In this document: positions 19,053-27,721 of the stretch, piece by piece
Numbering within the stretch: position 1 is the first letter of the stretch
Layout: each line of letters opens with the position of its first letter
From: Roseovarius litorisediminis
GTDB taxonomy: Bacteria > Pseudomonadota > Alphaproteobacteria > Rhodobacterales > Rhodobacteraceae
Direction: 5' to 3'
Assembly: GCF_900172295.1 (NCBI RefSeq)
Contig: NZ_FWFL01000008.1
Span: 1-64,000, forward strand
Length of the DNA stretch: 64,000 bases
Program-made: the position numbers and the translations under genes
Notes under the pieces: model-generated
What the model was told of the DNA's origin: nothing
The model's input: the letters and a program-made list of their open reading frames with translations, nothing else
Database searches by the model: none

Positions 19053-19969
19053 CCGTCCCTCTTACCACGGCCAAAGTCAGGAGCATCTGTATCCTGTCCT
19101 GCCTCGATAATGCTACGGCGGATGGCCCGGGTACGGGTGAAATAGGCATGAAGATGCTCACCGTCACCTGTCCGAATGGCCCGTTGCAGGGCAAAAAGCT
19201 CTTCGGTAAACCGGCCCAGGATCTCCAGCGTGGCGTCTTTGTTATTCAGAAACACATCGCGCCACATGGTCGGATCGCTGGCGGCAATCCGGGTGAAGTC
19301 CCGGAAACCGGCGGCGGAATACTTGATAACTTCGCTATCGGTCACACGGCGCAAATCGTCGGCCACGCCCACCATCGTGTAGGCAATCAGGTGCGGGGCA
19401 TGGCTGGTGACAGCCAACACCAGATCGTGATGCTCGGCATCCATCTCTTCAGTATGGGCGCCCATGCCCTGCCACAATGCCTCAACCTTGGCCACCGCCT
19501 CACGGGCGCTCCCGTCCTGAGGCACAATCAGAGTCCAGCGGTTGTCAAAAAGCTCGGCAAAGCCTGAACGCGGGCCGGAATGCTCGGTTCCGGCCAATGG
19601 GTGGGCCGGGACAAAATGTACGCCTGCGGGCAGATGCGGCCCGACCGCGTCGATAACTGCCTTCTTGACCGACCCGACATCGCTGACCGTGGCACCGGGT
19701 TTCAGCACCGGGGCGATGTCACACGCGACTTGTTCCATCGCACCCACCGGCACACAAAGAACGACCAGATCAGCGCCTTTGCAGGCCTCAGCAGCACTGT
19801 CACACACCCTGTCGCACAGGCCAATTTCACGCGCCACATCGCGGGTTTCTGCCGAACGGGCATAGCCCGTCACCTCGCCTGCCAACCCTGCGCGTTTCAT
19901 CGCCCAGAACATAGATGACGCAATCAGACCCAGCCCAATCAGGGCGACACGATCATAAATCACACTCAT
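19049..19969 (-). CDS. tyrC: Prephenate/arogenate (cyclohexadienyl) dehydrogenase
   Basis: Protein of 306 residues. The NAD-binding Rossmann motif [10 protein letters not shown] is at 10-19. The catalytic His region [11 protein letters not shown] and the second His in [14 protein letters not shown] are typical of TyrA/TyrC enzymes. It oxidatively decarboxylates prephenate or arogenate in tyrosine synthesis. Start ATG 19969 overlaps the hisC stop, giving an hisC-tyrC-extensin chain. The pairing with hisC is common because HisC-type enzymes often also aminate aromatic keto acids. Confidence 0.9.
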   Translation of the reverse strand: MSVIYDRVALIGLGLIASSMFWAMKRAGLAGEVTGYARSAETRDVAREIGLCDRVCDSAAEACKGADLVVLCVPVGAMEQVACDIAPVLKPGATVSDVGSVKKAVIDAVGPHLPAGVHFVPAHPLAGTEHSGPRSGFAELFDNRWTLIVPQDGSAREAVAKVEALWQGMGAHTEEMDAEHHDLVLAVTSHAPHLIAYTMVGVADDLRRVTDSEVIKYSAAGFRDFTRIAASDPTMWRDVFLNNKDATLEILGRFTEELFALQRAIRTGDGEHLHAYFTRTRAIRRSIIEAGQDTDAPDFGRGKRDG

Positions 19970-21051
19970 CGCGCACCTGCCATAAACTGCCCAACGGCAT
20001 GGGCCACCCGGCGGCAGCTTGGCTCGTCCCCTACGGTGATGCGCAGACAATGCGGTAAATTATATCCTGCCACGCGCCGCACAATCAGCCCTTCGGATTT
20101 CAGGTAATCGTCACAAGCCTCGGCTTCGGCTTGGTCCGCAAAACGGGCCAGAATGAAATTTGCGGTCGAAGTATCAGAGGCAACCCCATGTCCCGCCAAT
20201 GCCTCGGCCAACCAGGCGCGCAAGCGGGTGTTGTCAGCCCGGCATTTCTCGGCCCATTCGGTATCACGTACGGCGGCCTCGGCCGTGACCAATGCCGCGT
20301 GGCTAAGGTTAAAGGGACCCCGCAATCGATTGAGTACATCCGCCACCAACTGTGGGCCATAGCCCCAGCCCACGCGCAACCCGCCAAGCCCATAAAGCTT
20401 GGAAAAGGTGCGCGTCATAACAACGTTGTCGCGCGTATCGACCAGCTTTATACCACCGTCATAACCTTCGACATATTCTGCATAGGCACCATCGATGACC
20501 AACAACGCCTGATCCGGCAGACCATTGGCAAGGCGGATCATATCGGCCTCACCAATCATCGTGCCGGTCGGATTGTTAGGGTTGGCAATAAAAACCAGCC
20601 GCGTACGATCTGTGCATGCCTTCAAAATGGCATCGACATCGACGACCCGTTCCCGTTCACGCACTTCAACCGGTGTGGCCCCGTTGGCCTTTGCGTAAAT
20701 CTTGTACATGGCAAAGCCGTGTTCGGTATAGATCACCTCATCTCCCGGACCGGCAAAGCCTTGGCACAGGAAGCCGATGATTTCGTCACTTCCGACACCA
20801 CAAACCACGCGCGAGGCATCCACCCCGTGAATCTCGCCAATTGCCATCCGCAGGCTGGCGTGATCGGTCGACGGATAGCGGTGCAGGTCAAATGCTGTCT
20901 TGCGAAACGCCTCTTTCGCCGCCTCTGAGGGGCCGAACGGATTTTCGTTCGAGCTTAGCTTGACGACATTCGACAGACCCTCAACATGGGACGCGCCGCC
21001 CTGATAAAGGTCGATATCCATGATGCCAGGTTGGGGCGTAATCTTGTTCAT
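19966..21051 (-). CDS. hisC: Histidinol-phosphate aminotransferase
   Basis: Protein of 361 residues, a fold type I PLP aminotransferase. [19 protein letters not shown], and the PLP-lysine segment [18 protein letters not shown] are all present. ATG 21051 is preferred over the ATG 12 bases upstream because GGAGGA lies inside those first codons at ideal spacing. It converts imidazole acetol phosphate to histidinol phosphate and may also serve the aromatic pathway with its overlapping partner tyrC. Confidence 0.92.
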   Translation of the reverse strand: MNKITPQPGIMDIDLYQGGASHVEGLSNVVKLSSNENPFGPSEAAKEAFRKTAFDLHRYPSTDHASLRMAIGEIHGVDASRVVCGVGSDEIIGFLCQGFAGPGDEVIYTEHGFAMYKIYAKANGATPVEVRERERVVDVDAILKACTDRTRLVFIANPNNPTGTMIGEADMIRLANGLPDQALLVIDGAYAEYVEGYDGGIKLVDTRDNVVMTRTFSKLYGLGGLRVGWGYGPQLVADVLNRLRGPFNLSHAALVTAEAAVRDTEWAEKCRADNTRLRAWLAEALAGHGVASDTSTANFILARFADQAEAEACDDYLKSEGLIVRRVAGYNLPHCLRITVGDEPSCRRVAHAVGQFMAGAR

Positions 21052-21126
21052 CTGGTCCTCCATCGGCCTGTCTTAGCGGCGCAGCGGGATCAGGGGAAGC
21101 AAGAATCGCCCCCGGCTACGCACCGA

Positions 21127-22551
21127 TCAACTGGCCAGAACATTCCTGAACTGCCAGGGGTCACTCTCATCGATATCCTCGGGGAAATGCTCCCACCGGT
21201 CTACCAGCGGGGTCCAGTCGGTATAATGCGCCTCAACTGGGCCGAGATAGGGCCGTTGCACCTCCAGGCATCTGGCATGGTCCATCTCGTCGGTTTCAAC
21301 AATGCCCGCCTTGGGATTTTCCAGCGCCCAGACCATCCCGGCCAAAACAGCGCTGGTCACCTGAAGCCCGGTAGCATTCTGATAGGGTGCCAGATGTTTC
21401 GCCTCGTCATTCGACAGGCGCGACCCATACCAGAGCGCGTTTTTCTCATGCCCGAACAGCAGCACGCCCAACTCGTCAATGCCTTCTACGATTTCATCCG
21501 CTTCCAGTATTTCATGCTTGGTCTGCTGGCGCCCGGACCCGAACATTTCGTGCAGCGACAGAACCGCATCGTCACAGGGGTGATATGCATAGTGGCAGGT
21601 CGGGCGGAACGCCGGGGCCGCCGGATCACCGACGGTGTAATAATCCGAAATCGAAATAGCCTCGTTATGGGTCACCAGAAAGCCGAATTGAGGCCCCGGG
21701 GTTGGGCACCAGGTATGTACCCGCGTGATCGCCCCAGGCCGCTCCAGCCAGATACCTGCCCGACAGCCGGTTTCGTGGCTATGGCCATTTTCAGGAAACC
21801 AAGTTTCATGCGTACCCCAGCCCAGTTCAGCAGGCTGAAACCCCTCGGAGATGAACCCCTCGACCGACCAGGTATTCACAAACACATTGCGTGGACGCGG
21901 CTGGCGGCGGGCCTGTGTATCACGCTCGGCAATATGCACGCCCTTGACGCCTAGGCTCTGCATCAGCGTAGCCCAGCCCTCGCGGTTTTTCGGAGCTTCG
22001 ACCTTGTGGCCGATATCCTCGGACAAGGTCAGCAGCGCCTCCTTCGCGAACCAACTGACCATGCCGGGATTGGCCCCGCAACACGATACAGCCGTTGTCC
22101 CGCCTGGATTGGCCGCCTTTTCGTCGCGCACCTTCTGGCGTAACGCATAGTTGGTCCGTTCGGCATTGTCAGTGGTGCCGAAATAATACCCCGCCCAAGG
22201 CTCGACCACCGTGTCGATGTAAAGAACGTTGCTCTCGCGGCAGAACTTCATGATGTCCAGCGATGATGTGTCCACGCTCAGGTTCACGCAAAACCCCGGC
22301 CCATCACCAAAAATCTCGCCCAGTACCCGGCGGTAATTTTCGGGCTTCAGCGCCAGTTGCACATGGCGAATGCCGCGTTGTGCCAGAAAATTATGAACAC
22401 CCGGATCAGGGTCAATTACCACCATCTGTTCGGCGTCAAATTCAAAATGGCGTTCGATCAGCGGCAATGTGCCCCGCCCGATCGAGCCAAAACCAATGAT
22501 GACAACAGGGCCGTCAATGCGCCCATATACGGGATAGTTCTTGGACATCAT
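21127..22551 (-). CDS. hss: Homospermidine synthase
   Basis: Protein of 474 residues. The Rossmann motif VVIIGFGSIGRGTLPLI is at the N-terminus. YIDTVVEPWAGYYF, SCCGANPGMVSWFAK and the ELGWGTHE segment are characteristic of bacterial homospermidine synthase, which makes sym-homospermidine from two putrescines with NAD as prosthetic group. It is the usual long polyamine route in alphaproteobacteria. Start is the first of two adjacent ATG codons after GAGGAA. A terminator separates it from rpsD. Confidence 0.92.
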   Translation of the reverse strand: MMSKNYPVYGRIDGPVVIIGFGSIGRGTLPLIERHFEFDAEQMVVIDPDPGVHNFLAQRGIRHVQLALKPENYRRVLGEIFGDGPGFCVNLSVDTSSLDIMKFCRESNVLYIDTVVEPWAGYYFGTTDNAERTNYALRQKVRDEKAANPGGTTAVSCCGANPGMVSWFAKEALLTLSEDIGHKVEAPKNREGWATLMQSLGVKGVHIAERDTQARRQPRPRNVFVNTWSVEGFISEGFQPAELGWGTHETWFPENGHSHETGCRAGIWLERPGAITRVHTWCPTPGPQFGFLVTHNEAISISDYYTVGDPAAPAFRPTCHYAYHPCDDAVLSLHEMFGSGRQQTKHEILEADEIVEGIDELGVLLFGHEKNALWYGSRLSNDEAKHLAPYQNATGLQVTSAVLAGMVWALENPKAGIVETDEMDHARCLEVQRPYLGPVEAHYTDWTPLVDRWEHFPEDIDESDPWQFRNVLAS

Positions 22552-22577
22552 GTTCCTCGCGCAAAAGGTCAGAATAC

Positions 22578-22609
22578 AAAAAAGGGCCGCGCCTTACCAG
22601 CGCGGCCCC
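22578..22609 (-). terminator. Rho-independent terminator of rpsD
   Basis: On the minus strand GGGCCGCGC and GCGCGGCCC form a perfect stem, with the loop TGGTAAG or similar, followed by six T residues. It lies just downstream of the rpsD stop and upstream of hss. Confidence 0.88.
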
Positions 22610-22631
22610 TTAATTTCGGCGCTACGCAGGC

Positions 22632-23252
22632 TTAGTTCTGCGCGTAGAATTCGATAACGAGGTTCGGTTCCATCATGACCGGATAAGGCACATCGCCCAG
22701 CCCCGGTGTGCGGACAAAAGTCGCAACCATTTTCGAATGATCGGCATCAATGTAATCAGGCACATCGCGCTCGGCCAGTTGAACGGCTTCCAGCAGAACA
22801 CCCATCTGTTTAGACCGGTCACGGACCTCAATTACGTCACCCTCTTTCACACGGTACGAGGGGATATTCACTTTCTTGCCATTCACACGAACATGGCCGT
22901 GGTTCACGAACTGACGTGCGGCAAACATGGTCGCAACAAACTTGGCACGGTACACAACCGCGTCCAGACGTCGCTCGAGCAGGCCAATCAGGTTTTCGCC
23001 GGTATCGCCTCTGACACGCTCAGCCTCGGCATAGATACGCTTGAACTGCTTCTCGGTCAGATCGCCGTAGTAGCCCTTCAGCTTCTGCTTGGCGCGCAGC
23101 TGCAGACCAAAGTCAGAAAGCTTGCCCTTGCGACGTTGGCCGTGCTGACCGGGGCCGTATTCACGGCGATTCACGGGGGATTTCGGACGACCCCAGATGT
23201 TTTCACCCATCCGGCGGTCAATTTTGTACTTGGCAGACGTGCGTTTGGTCAC
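22632..23252 (-). CDS. rpsD: 30S ribosomal protein S4
   Basis: Protein of 206 residues, normal length. Family features include [14 protein letters not shown], the YGPGQHGQ segment, and the S4 RNA-binding domain ([38 protein letters not shown]). S4 nucleates assembly of the small subunit by binding 16S rRNA. Start is GTG 23252, preceded by AAGGAGATC. It is a single-gene unit with its own promoter (23350-23377) and terminator. Confidence 0.97.
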   Translation of the reverse strand: MTKRTSAKYKIDRRMGENIWGRPKSPVNRREYGPGQHGQRRKGKLSDFGLQLRAKQKLKGYYGDLTEKQFKRIYAEAERVRGDTGENLIGLLERRLDAVVYRAKFVATMFAARQFVNHGHVRVNGKKVNIPSYRVKEGDVIEVRDRSKQMGVLLEAVQLAERDVPDYIDADHSKMVATFVRTPGLGDVPYPVMMEPNLVIEFYAQN

Positions 23253-23349
23253 GGCTGATCTCCTTCGTTCGAGTATGAAGGGCGTTGTCCTCTGGCCTAG
23301 GCCCGACAGGCATCCCCTTGCAGGGGCCACCAACACCAATGAAAGCGCG

Positions 23350-23377
23350 CTTATACAGGGGCTTTGGGCGGAGTCAA
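23350..23377 (-). promoter_or_regulatory. Sigma-70 promoter of rpsD
   Basis: On the minus strand TTGACT (23377-23372), a 16-bp spacer and TATAAG (23355-23350) form a near-consensus promoter. The predicted start is about 90 nt before the GTG of rpsD, leaving a leader with two compact hairpins (CCCCTGCAAGGGG and GGCCTAGGCC). Confidence 0.7.
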
Positions 23378-23716
23378 CAGCGGAAAACGCTACAAAGCTC
23401 AGTCAGCTGCATACGCCCATCCTGCCGCTTTGGACGAGCTAGCCGTCACCGCGCAAAATCAGGGTGGTTATGCGGGTCAGATTCAAGTTTCAGGCAATGG
23501 TGAGACACTCAAAGGCGGCCGGGATGATCCAAGGTTGAAAACGCAGCGCTTGCGGGATGGACGCTATCGGCCTCAGTCGAACATATCTGCCACTTTGACC
23601 GCACGAGTGGTCATGTTCGGTCTTCCTGGGAGGGGATCGTTGACTGGTAACCATTTTGTTGCTTCAGATACATATTCCATTTACGACTTCAAGGGCACCG
23701 TGAAAGGCACTATCGC
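23378..23716. other. Intergenic spacer between rpsD promoter and racemase gene
   Basis: A 339-bp divergent spacer with no convincing gene. One short dyad, TGACC-N8-GGTCA at about 23597-23614, could be an operator for the downstream plus-strand gene. Nothing else stands out. Confidence 0.4.
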
Positions 23717-24499
23717 ATGGACAAGCCGCTGCAGATGACCAACAGCCAAAGACAGGCCGTTCTGGACAATGTGCGCTTTGACGTAGGGCGCAATGCGCGG
23801 GCCAAAATCGGCTTTGTCCTTATCCCCAACGAGCAAACGATCGAAGATGACATGATACGCCACCTGCCCGCCGGGGTTGGGGCCTACTTCTGCCGAGCCA
23901 CCATGCCACGCGAGATTTCAACCGACAGTCTAGCACAACTGCGCGGCTCGCTGGCCGACACCGCGGCGCGCATCCTGCCGGACGACGGGCTGGACGTGAT
24001 TGCTTTTGCCTGCACGTCAGGCACCGTCGCCGTCGGGGAAGAAGCCTCATGCGCGGAACTCGTCAAAGGGGCGCCAGGGTCCAAAACATCGACCCTCGCC
24101 GGAGCCGTGCGCAAGGCGTTGACTGCGGTAGGAGCCCGGAAGATCGTTTTGGGTTCACCCTACATTCCCGAACTGAATGATAACGTCGTGCAGTATCTGG
24201 AAAGTGCCGGGTTCACGGTGTTAAACGCCCACGGCATGGGTCTGAACTATGATACCGAAATGATCCGGGTTGCCCCTGACTATCTGATCGAGTTTGCCCA
24301 TGCCATCGACGAGCCTGATGCTGACGCGGTGCTGCTCAGTTGCGGCGCATTGCGCAGCATTGATGTGGTGGACCAGATTGAACAATCATTAGGCAAACCA
24401 GTAATCTGCAGCAATCAGGCCATGCTTTGGGACTGCCTGCGGCTGGCGGGTGTCCATGATCGCCTGCCGGGGCTGGGCTGTCTGCTTCGGGATCACTAA
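23717..24499 (+). CDS. Asp/Glu racemase superfamily protein (maleate isomerase/arylmalonate decarboxylase type)
   Basis: Protein of 260 residues. Two cysteine motifs expected of the two-lobed family are present: AFACTSGTVA and LLSCGALRS. KIGFVLIPNEQT and LGSPYIPELNDNVVQYLESAGFTVLNAHGM match the maleate cis-trans isomerase/arylmalonate decarboxylase branch. The substrate cannot be told from sequence. Its 3' end overlaps the convergent GNAT gene by 4 bp. Confidence 0.8.
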   Translation: MDKPLQMTNSQRQAVLDNVRFDVGRNARAKIGFVLIPNEQTIEDDMIRHLPAGVGAYFCRATMPREISTDSLAQLRGSLADTAARILPDDGLDVIAFACTSGTVAVGEEASCAELVKGAPGSKTSTLAGAVRKALTAVGARKIVLGSPYIPELNDNVVQYLESAGFTVLNAHGMGLNYDTEMIRVAPDYLIEFAHAIDEPDADAVLLSCGALRSIDVVDQIEQSLGKPVICSNQAMLWDCLRLAGVHDRLPGLGCLLRDH

Positions 24500-25080
24500 A
24501 GCGTGCGCATCCAGAACTGCAATGAATGCTCGGTCTCTTTAGGCTGATCGATATCTTTCCAGCGAAACCGCGCTATGGCCCCGTTTACCGGGGCGTAACC
24601 GCGTTTGCGCCAGAAAGGGTCAAGCGCTTGATATCCCTCAGGTCGCAAGGGATGCTCTGCCGAACGAAGCACCCCACAAAAGGCGACATGGCTGTGCCCC
24701 AGATCACGGGCGTGCGCTTCGCGGGCATCAAAAAACTGATGGCCAATGCCGTGTCCGCGATATTCAGGCAAGAGCACGCTTTCGGCGCAATAGAAGATAT
24801 CCTGCAGGTCGATTTTCTGCCCGGCAAAGGCTGCACCGAAATCATCCGCGTGATCCTTCATAGGCGTCCCTGTTGAGGCGCCCACCAACCGCCCCGCGTC
24901 AAACGCCCCGACAAGGATGGCATTATTGCTTTTGCGGTAGGTCTGCAGATAGTTCCGTTCATAGGCAACGTCGCCGTCATACAGATAGGGCCACGCCCGG
25001 AAAACTTCGATCCTTAGCTGCGCTACATCCTCGAGCGCCGCAGCCAGACCTTCACCTGTCAGCCGCTGAACCCGGATCAT
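24496..25080 (-). CDS. GNAT-family N-acetyltransferase
   Basis: Protein of 194 residues. SVLLPEYRGHGIGHQFFDAREAHARDLG contains the R/QxxGxG/A acetyl-CoA loop of the GNAT fold. The acceptor substrate is unknown. It is the last gene of a chain in which every start overlaps the previous stop by ATGA: UPF0262, phosphatase (near overlap), NTF2-like, then this one. Confidence 0.85.
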   Translation of the reverse strand: MIRVQRLTGEGLAAALEDVAQLRIEVFRAWPYLYDGDVAYERNYLQTYRKSNNAILVGAFDAGRLVGASTGTPMKDHADDFGAAFAGQKIDLQDIFYCAESVLLPEYRGHGIGHQFFDAREAHARDLGHSHVAFCGVLRSAEHPLRPEGYQALDPFWRKRGYAPVNGAIARFRWKDIDQPKETEHSLQFWMRTL

Positions 25081-25469
25081 GAAACCTGCCGGATCCAGTC
25101 CGCCAGATTGTAATAGGTCACAACCCGCGTGATCATCCCGTCTTTCAACGAAAAAAACGATCCGGCAGGCAGGCAGTAGGTTTGTCCCTCGGCCTTAGGC
25201 AAGCCATCATCCGTTTCCAGATAGGTGCCGTTGACGACAAACTCTGCTGCGGCCCGGGTGCCCGCCTCGGCTTCGAAAATCACTAAGTCAGTCAGTTCCT
25301 CGCGGTAGCAGCGATTCATGTGCTCGCAAAAACTGCGGAACATATCCTTGCCACGGCGCACCTGCCCTTCATTTACATGGTGGGCCACGTCCTCGGACAG
25401 GCATGCCAGCATGCCGGGCAAATCACCGTTGTTGAAAGCGTCGAAATATTGGCGGATGGTTTCGGTCAT
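25077..25469 (-). CDS. NTF2/SnoaL-like protein
   Basis: Protein of 130 residues with the small alpha+beta barrel pattern of ketosteroid isomerase-related proteins: YFDAFNNGDLPGMLACLSEDVAHHVNEG at the start and AGSFFSLKDGMITRVVTYYNLADWIRQ at the end. This group is annotated as ketosteroid isomerase-related; no substrate is known. It overlaps the phosphatase stop and the GNAT start by 4 bp each. Confidence 0.8.
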   Translation of the reverse strand: MTETIRQYFDAFNNGDLPGMLACLSEDVAHHVNEGQVRRGKDMFRSFCEHMNRCYREELTDLVIFEAEAGTRAAAEFVVNGTYLETDDGLPKAEGQTYCLPAGSFFSLKDGMITRVVTYYNLADWIRQVS

Positions 25470-25927
25470 TCTTCGTCCTTTGGATTACCCCAACGTTCGA
25501 TCAGATGCGAGATGATCTGGTCACGGGTCTGACGATAGGCATCCATCTTGGCTTCGCGGGTTTCGGCCAAACCCGTCGGATCCATAATCGGCCAATAGAC
25601 CACATCCAGGTGAAACACGCCTGTCAGTTCCAGCGCACGGCGCTGGCTTGCGGGACTGAGGGAGACCACCAGATCAAACGAAGACAAATCATCGCCCCAT
25701 TGCTCCATCTCGTCAAAGCTGCGGGTACGGTGCCGGTCCAGCTCTACCCCGATTTCCTTGCAGACCGCGATACTGAAGCCATCAATTTCCATATCACTTT
25801 TAACGCCGGCAGACTGCACATAAGTGTCTGTCCCATAGAACTTCTTCATGATGCCTTCAGCCATGGGCGACCTGACTGCGTTATGATCGCAGCAAAACAA
25901 TACAGATTGAGGCAGTTCCTCCGCCAT
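25466..25927 (-). CDS. Low-molecular-weight tyrosine phosphatase/ArsC-like protein
   Basis: Protein of 153 residues. The phosphate loop C13-DHNAV-R19-S is at the N-terminus and the acidic YWPIMDP segment supplies the general-acid Asp near 120. It may act as a protein-tyrosine phosphatase or arsenate reductase-like enzyme. ATG 25927 is chosen over the GTG 9 bases upstream because GGAGGG lies eight bases before it. In roseobacters this gene normally follows UPF0262 and hisD, as here. Confidence 0.87.
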   Translation of the reverse strand: MAEELPQSVLFCCDHNAVRSPMAEGIMKKFYGTDTYVQSAGVKSDMEIDGFSIAVCKEIGVELDRHRTRSFDEMEQWGDDLSSFDLVVSLSPASQRRALELTGVFHLDVVYWPIMDPTGLAETREAKMDAYRQTRDQIISHLIERWGNPKDEE

Positions 25928-25932
25928 CCGTA

Positions 25933-26412
25933 TCACCCTCCGAAATGCAACACGCAGATCAGCGTGAACAGGCGGCGGGCAGTAACATTGTCGATATTCG
26001 CCTTACCTTCCAGGCGTTCTTCCAGAATGCGGGCGCCCTCGTTATGGATGCCACGACGGGCCATATCGATGGTTTCTATCTGACTGGGCGGCATGTTCTT
26101 GACCGCATCGAAATAGCTTTCACAAATAGCCCAGTAATCCTTGACCACTTGCCGGAATGGCGACAGTGACAGGTGGAATTCGGCCGCAAGCTCATCGACT
26201 TCGGTGCGGATATCGAACACCAGACGTTTTTCGCGAATTGACAGGCCAACGCGGTATGGGCCATCCGGTACGTCGCGGCCATCGCGTTTTGGCAGATCAA
26301 AGGTGTTTTCTTCGATCAGGTCAAACATCGCAACCTTGCGCTCCTGCTCGATTTCCGGCGTCGGCGGGGGTAGGTTGGCGTCGTCCAGTTCGATATGGCT
26401 GATATGGCTCAT
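25933..26412 (-). CDS. UPF0262 family protein
   Basis: Protein of 159 residues that I recognise as UPF0262 from IRTEVDELAAEFHLSLSPFR, YFDAVKNMPPSQIETIDMARRGIHNEGA and the terminal RRLFTLICVLHF. It is a soluble alphaproteobacterial protein of unknown function. It precedes the phosphatase gene by 5 bp. The conserved order places hisD directly upstream; here about 1.3 kb with two extra genes separates them. Confidence 0.9.
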   Translation of the reverse strand: MSHISHIELDDANLPPPTPEIEQERKVAMFDLIEENTFDLPKRDGRDVPDGPYRVGLSIREKRLVFDIRTEVDELAAEFHLSLSPFRQVVKDYWAICESYFDAVKNMPPSQIETIDMARRGIHNEGARILEERLEGKANIDNVTARRLFTLICVLHFGG

Positions 26413-26492
26413 GGGTAAATCTCTTGCACTGCGCGTTCACAATTGACTATCGCAGCCCGCTCCTAGGGGCAATGCAGCAGATAAAGAAAGAG

Positions 26493-26511
26493 AGGGGCAC
26501 CAAGGGCCCCT
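26493..26511 (-). terminator. Possible weak terminator
   Basis: Short dyad AGGGGC/GCCCCT with a 7-nt loop; on the minus strand it is followed by a pyrimidine-rich CTCTTTCTTTATC run. It lies downstream of the two inserted genes and upstream of UPF0262, where a stop of transcription would make sense. Confidence 0.4.
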
Positions 26512-26617
26512 TCAATAATCCGATCACACCTGTCACACTAATGGAAATTTATCTTTGCACATATGGGGCACCACAAACCCATGTTCTGTAGCATCGTAAG
26601 AAATAAGAAGCACGAAC

Positions 26618-26758
26618 CTATGGAAAGTCAAATCGAAGATTTTCGTCATAGAAATTGCCGATCAGGACCTGTACTTCTATTTCTGGCCCCTCATAAACAA
26701 TCTGCAAATACGCCCACGGGCCGAAGATGTGGTTTACTGCAAGCTTCAAAGCGCCCAT
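26618..26758 (-). CDS. Small hypothetical protein (46 aa)
   Basis: Frame of 46 residues starting MGALKLAVNHIFGPWAY and ending LRFDFP, too short to assign. GGGGAAC lies six to seven bases before the ATG and the gene begins 14 bp after the stop of the secreted protein gene on the same strand, so the two look co-transcribed. The composition is plausible for a protein (Ile, Tyr, Glu-rich, no rare runs). Conservation is unknown to me. Confidence 0.4.
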   Translation of the reverse strand: MGALKLAVNHIFGPWAYLQIVYEGPEIEVQVLIGNFYDENLRFDFP

Positions 26759-26772
26759 GTCGTTCCCCTATA

Positions 26773-27417
26773 TTATTTTGATGGCGTTACAACTCTGACG
26801 CCTCTAACTTTATCTTCACGTGAAAATCCGACCACGACTTGGTAATTCAAAATGAGATCAATTCCTGTAAGCTGCGCGAGCCAAGAGGGATTGACCTCAC
26901 GATATCGTTCGATCGTCCACCAAGCGGTGATTTTTGAAACGGCTTTGGTTTTAAAGCGCGGGATATAGTTTTCATCCACAACCCACCGTTTCTCTCCGAA
27001 CTTAAAATCATGATATGTCAACCAAGCCTCTATGCGGTTGACGTCGTTTAAACTTCGCATAATTCGGTAAATACAGACTTCTGCACCTCGGCCTGTTCCG
27101 ATAGCGTGCTCATCGAGAAGTAACAAATTTGGTTTGTCTTTGCCTTGCTCGGTTGGAACCAAACATTGGCGCGTATGAGTGTATTCTTCCACCGCCTCCT
27201 GAAATTGGTGCCACCGAGGATGTTTTTCGTTTATTTCTCTCCCATTAAATAGAAACGGGTCAGTTTCCTGATTGGCCAGATAATCATATTCGAGTGTGCA
27301 GCGATTGGTGGCGCGGCAATCATCCCAAACGGATTTCTCTTCCCCGCCGGAATAGGCATATTGAGTACCAGTCACGCTTAAGGCAGCAGCGACGGTAAGG
27401 TTGAGAGCAAACTTCAT
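26773..27417 (-). CDS. Secreted protein of unknown function
   Basis: Protein of 214 residues with a signal peptide (MKFALNLTVAAALSVTG...AYS). The mature part has four Cys residues in two close groups (DDCRATNRC near the N-terminus; QC and VC later), suggesting disulfides, and is rich in Trp, Tyr and Arg. No family is recognised. ATG 27417 is chosen because it starts the signal sequence. The DNA is clearly more AT-rich than its neighbours and the gene breaks the usual hisD-UPF0262 neighbourhood, so it was probably acquired. Confidence 0.65.
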   Translation of the reverse strand: MKFALNLTVAAALSVTGTQYAYSGGEEKSVWDDCRATNRCTLEYDYLANQETDPFLFNGREINEKHPRWHQFQEAVEEYTHTRQCLVPTEQGKDKPNLLLLDEHAIGTGRGAEVCIYRIMRSLNDVNRIEAWLTYHDFKFGEKRWVVDENYIPRFKTKAVSKITAWWTIERYREVNPSWLAQLTGIDLILNYQVVVGFSREDKVRGVRVVTPSK

Positions 27418-27721
27418 ATTTAACCTGACTTCCAGAAAAGCCCACAACTTCACGTTGATGCATGCAGAGGCACGGCATAAGGTAAGGATCTCCGTACCCT
27501 AAACACCCGTCGCGTTACGCAATTTGGGCATTGGGAAAAAACAACGGAATTCTTGCTTTATTCCCGCAATTTAGCTGGCATTCAGTGACAGGTTGGCGCT
27601 GTCCGGCATCTGAAAATCTTTCTGGCGGGCTGTGGCGGATATCCCTAGCCCGACACAGTTAAGCGCAGGGAGGGCGCGGGCCTTTTCCATTCTGCCTGCA
27701 ACAGGGAAAGTGCAAAAGGCT
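27418..27721. other. Intergenic spacer upstream of the secreted protein gene
   Basis: A 304-bp stretch between hisD (ends 27722) and the secreted protein start. I see no gene or convincing signal in it. Confidence 0.4.

Noticed and set aside
20986-21954. 322-codon open frame antisense to hss and hisC
   Set aside because: Both genes on the other strand are clear enzymes and the antisense product has no recognisable features.
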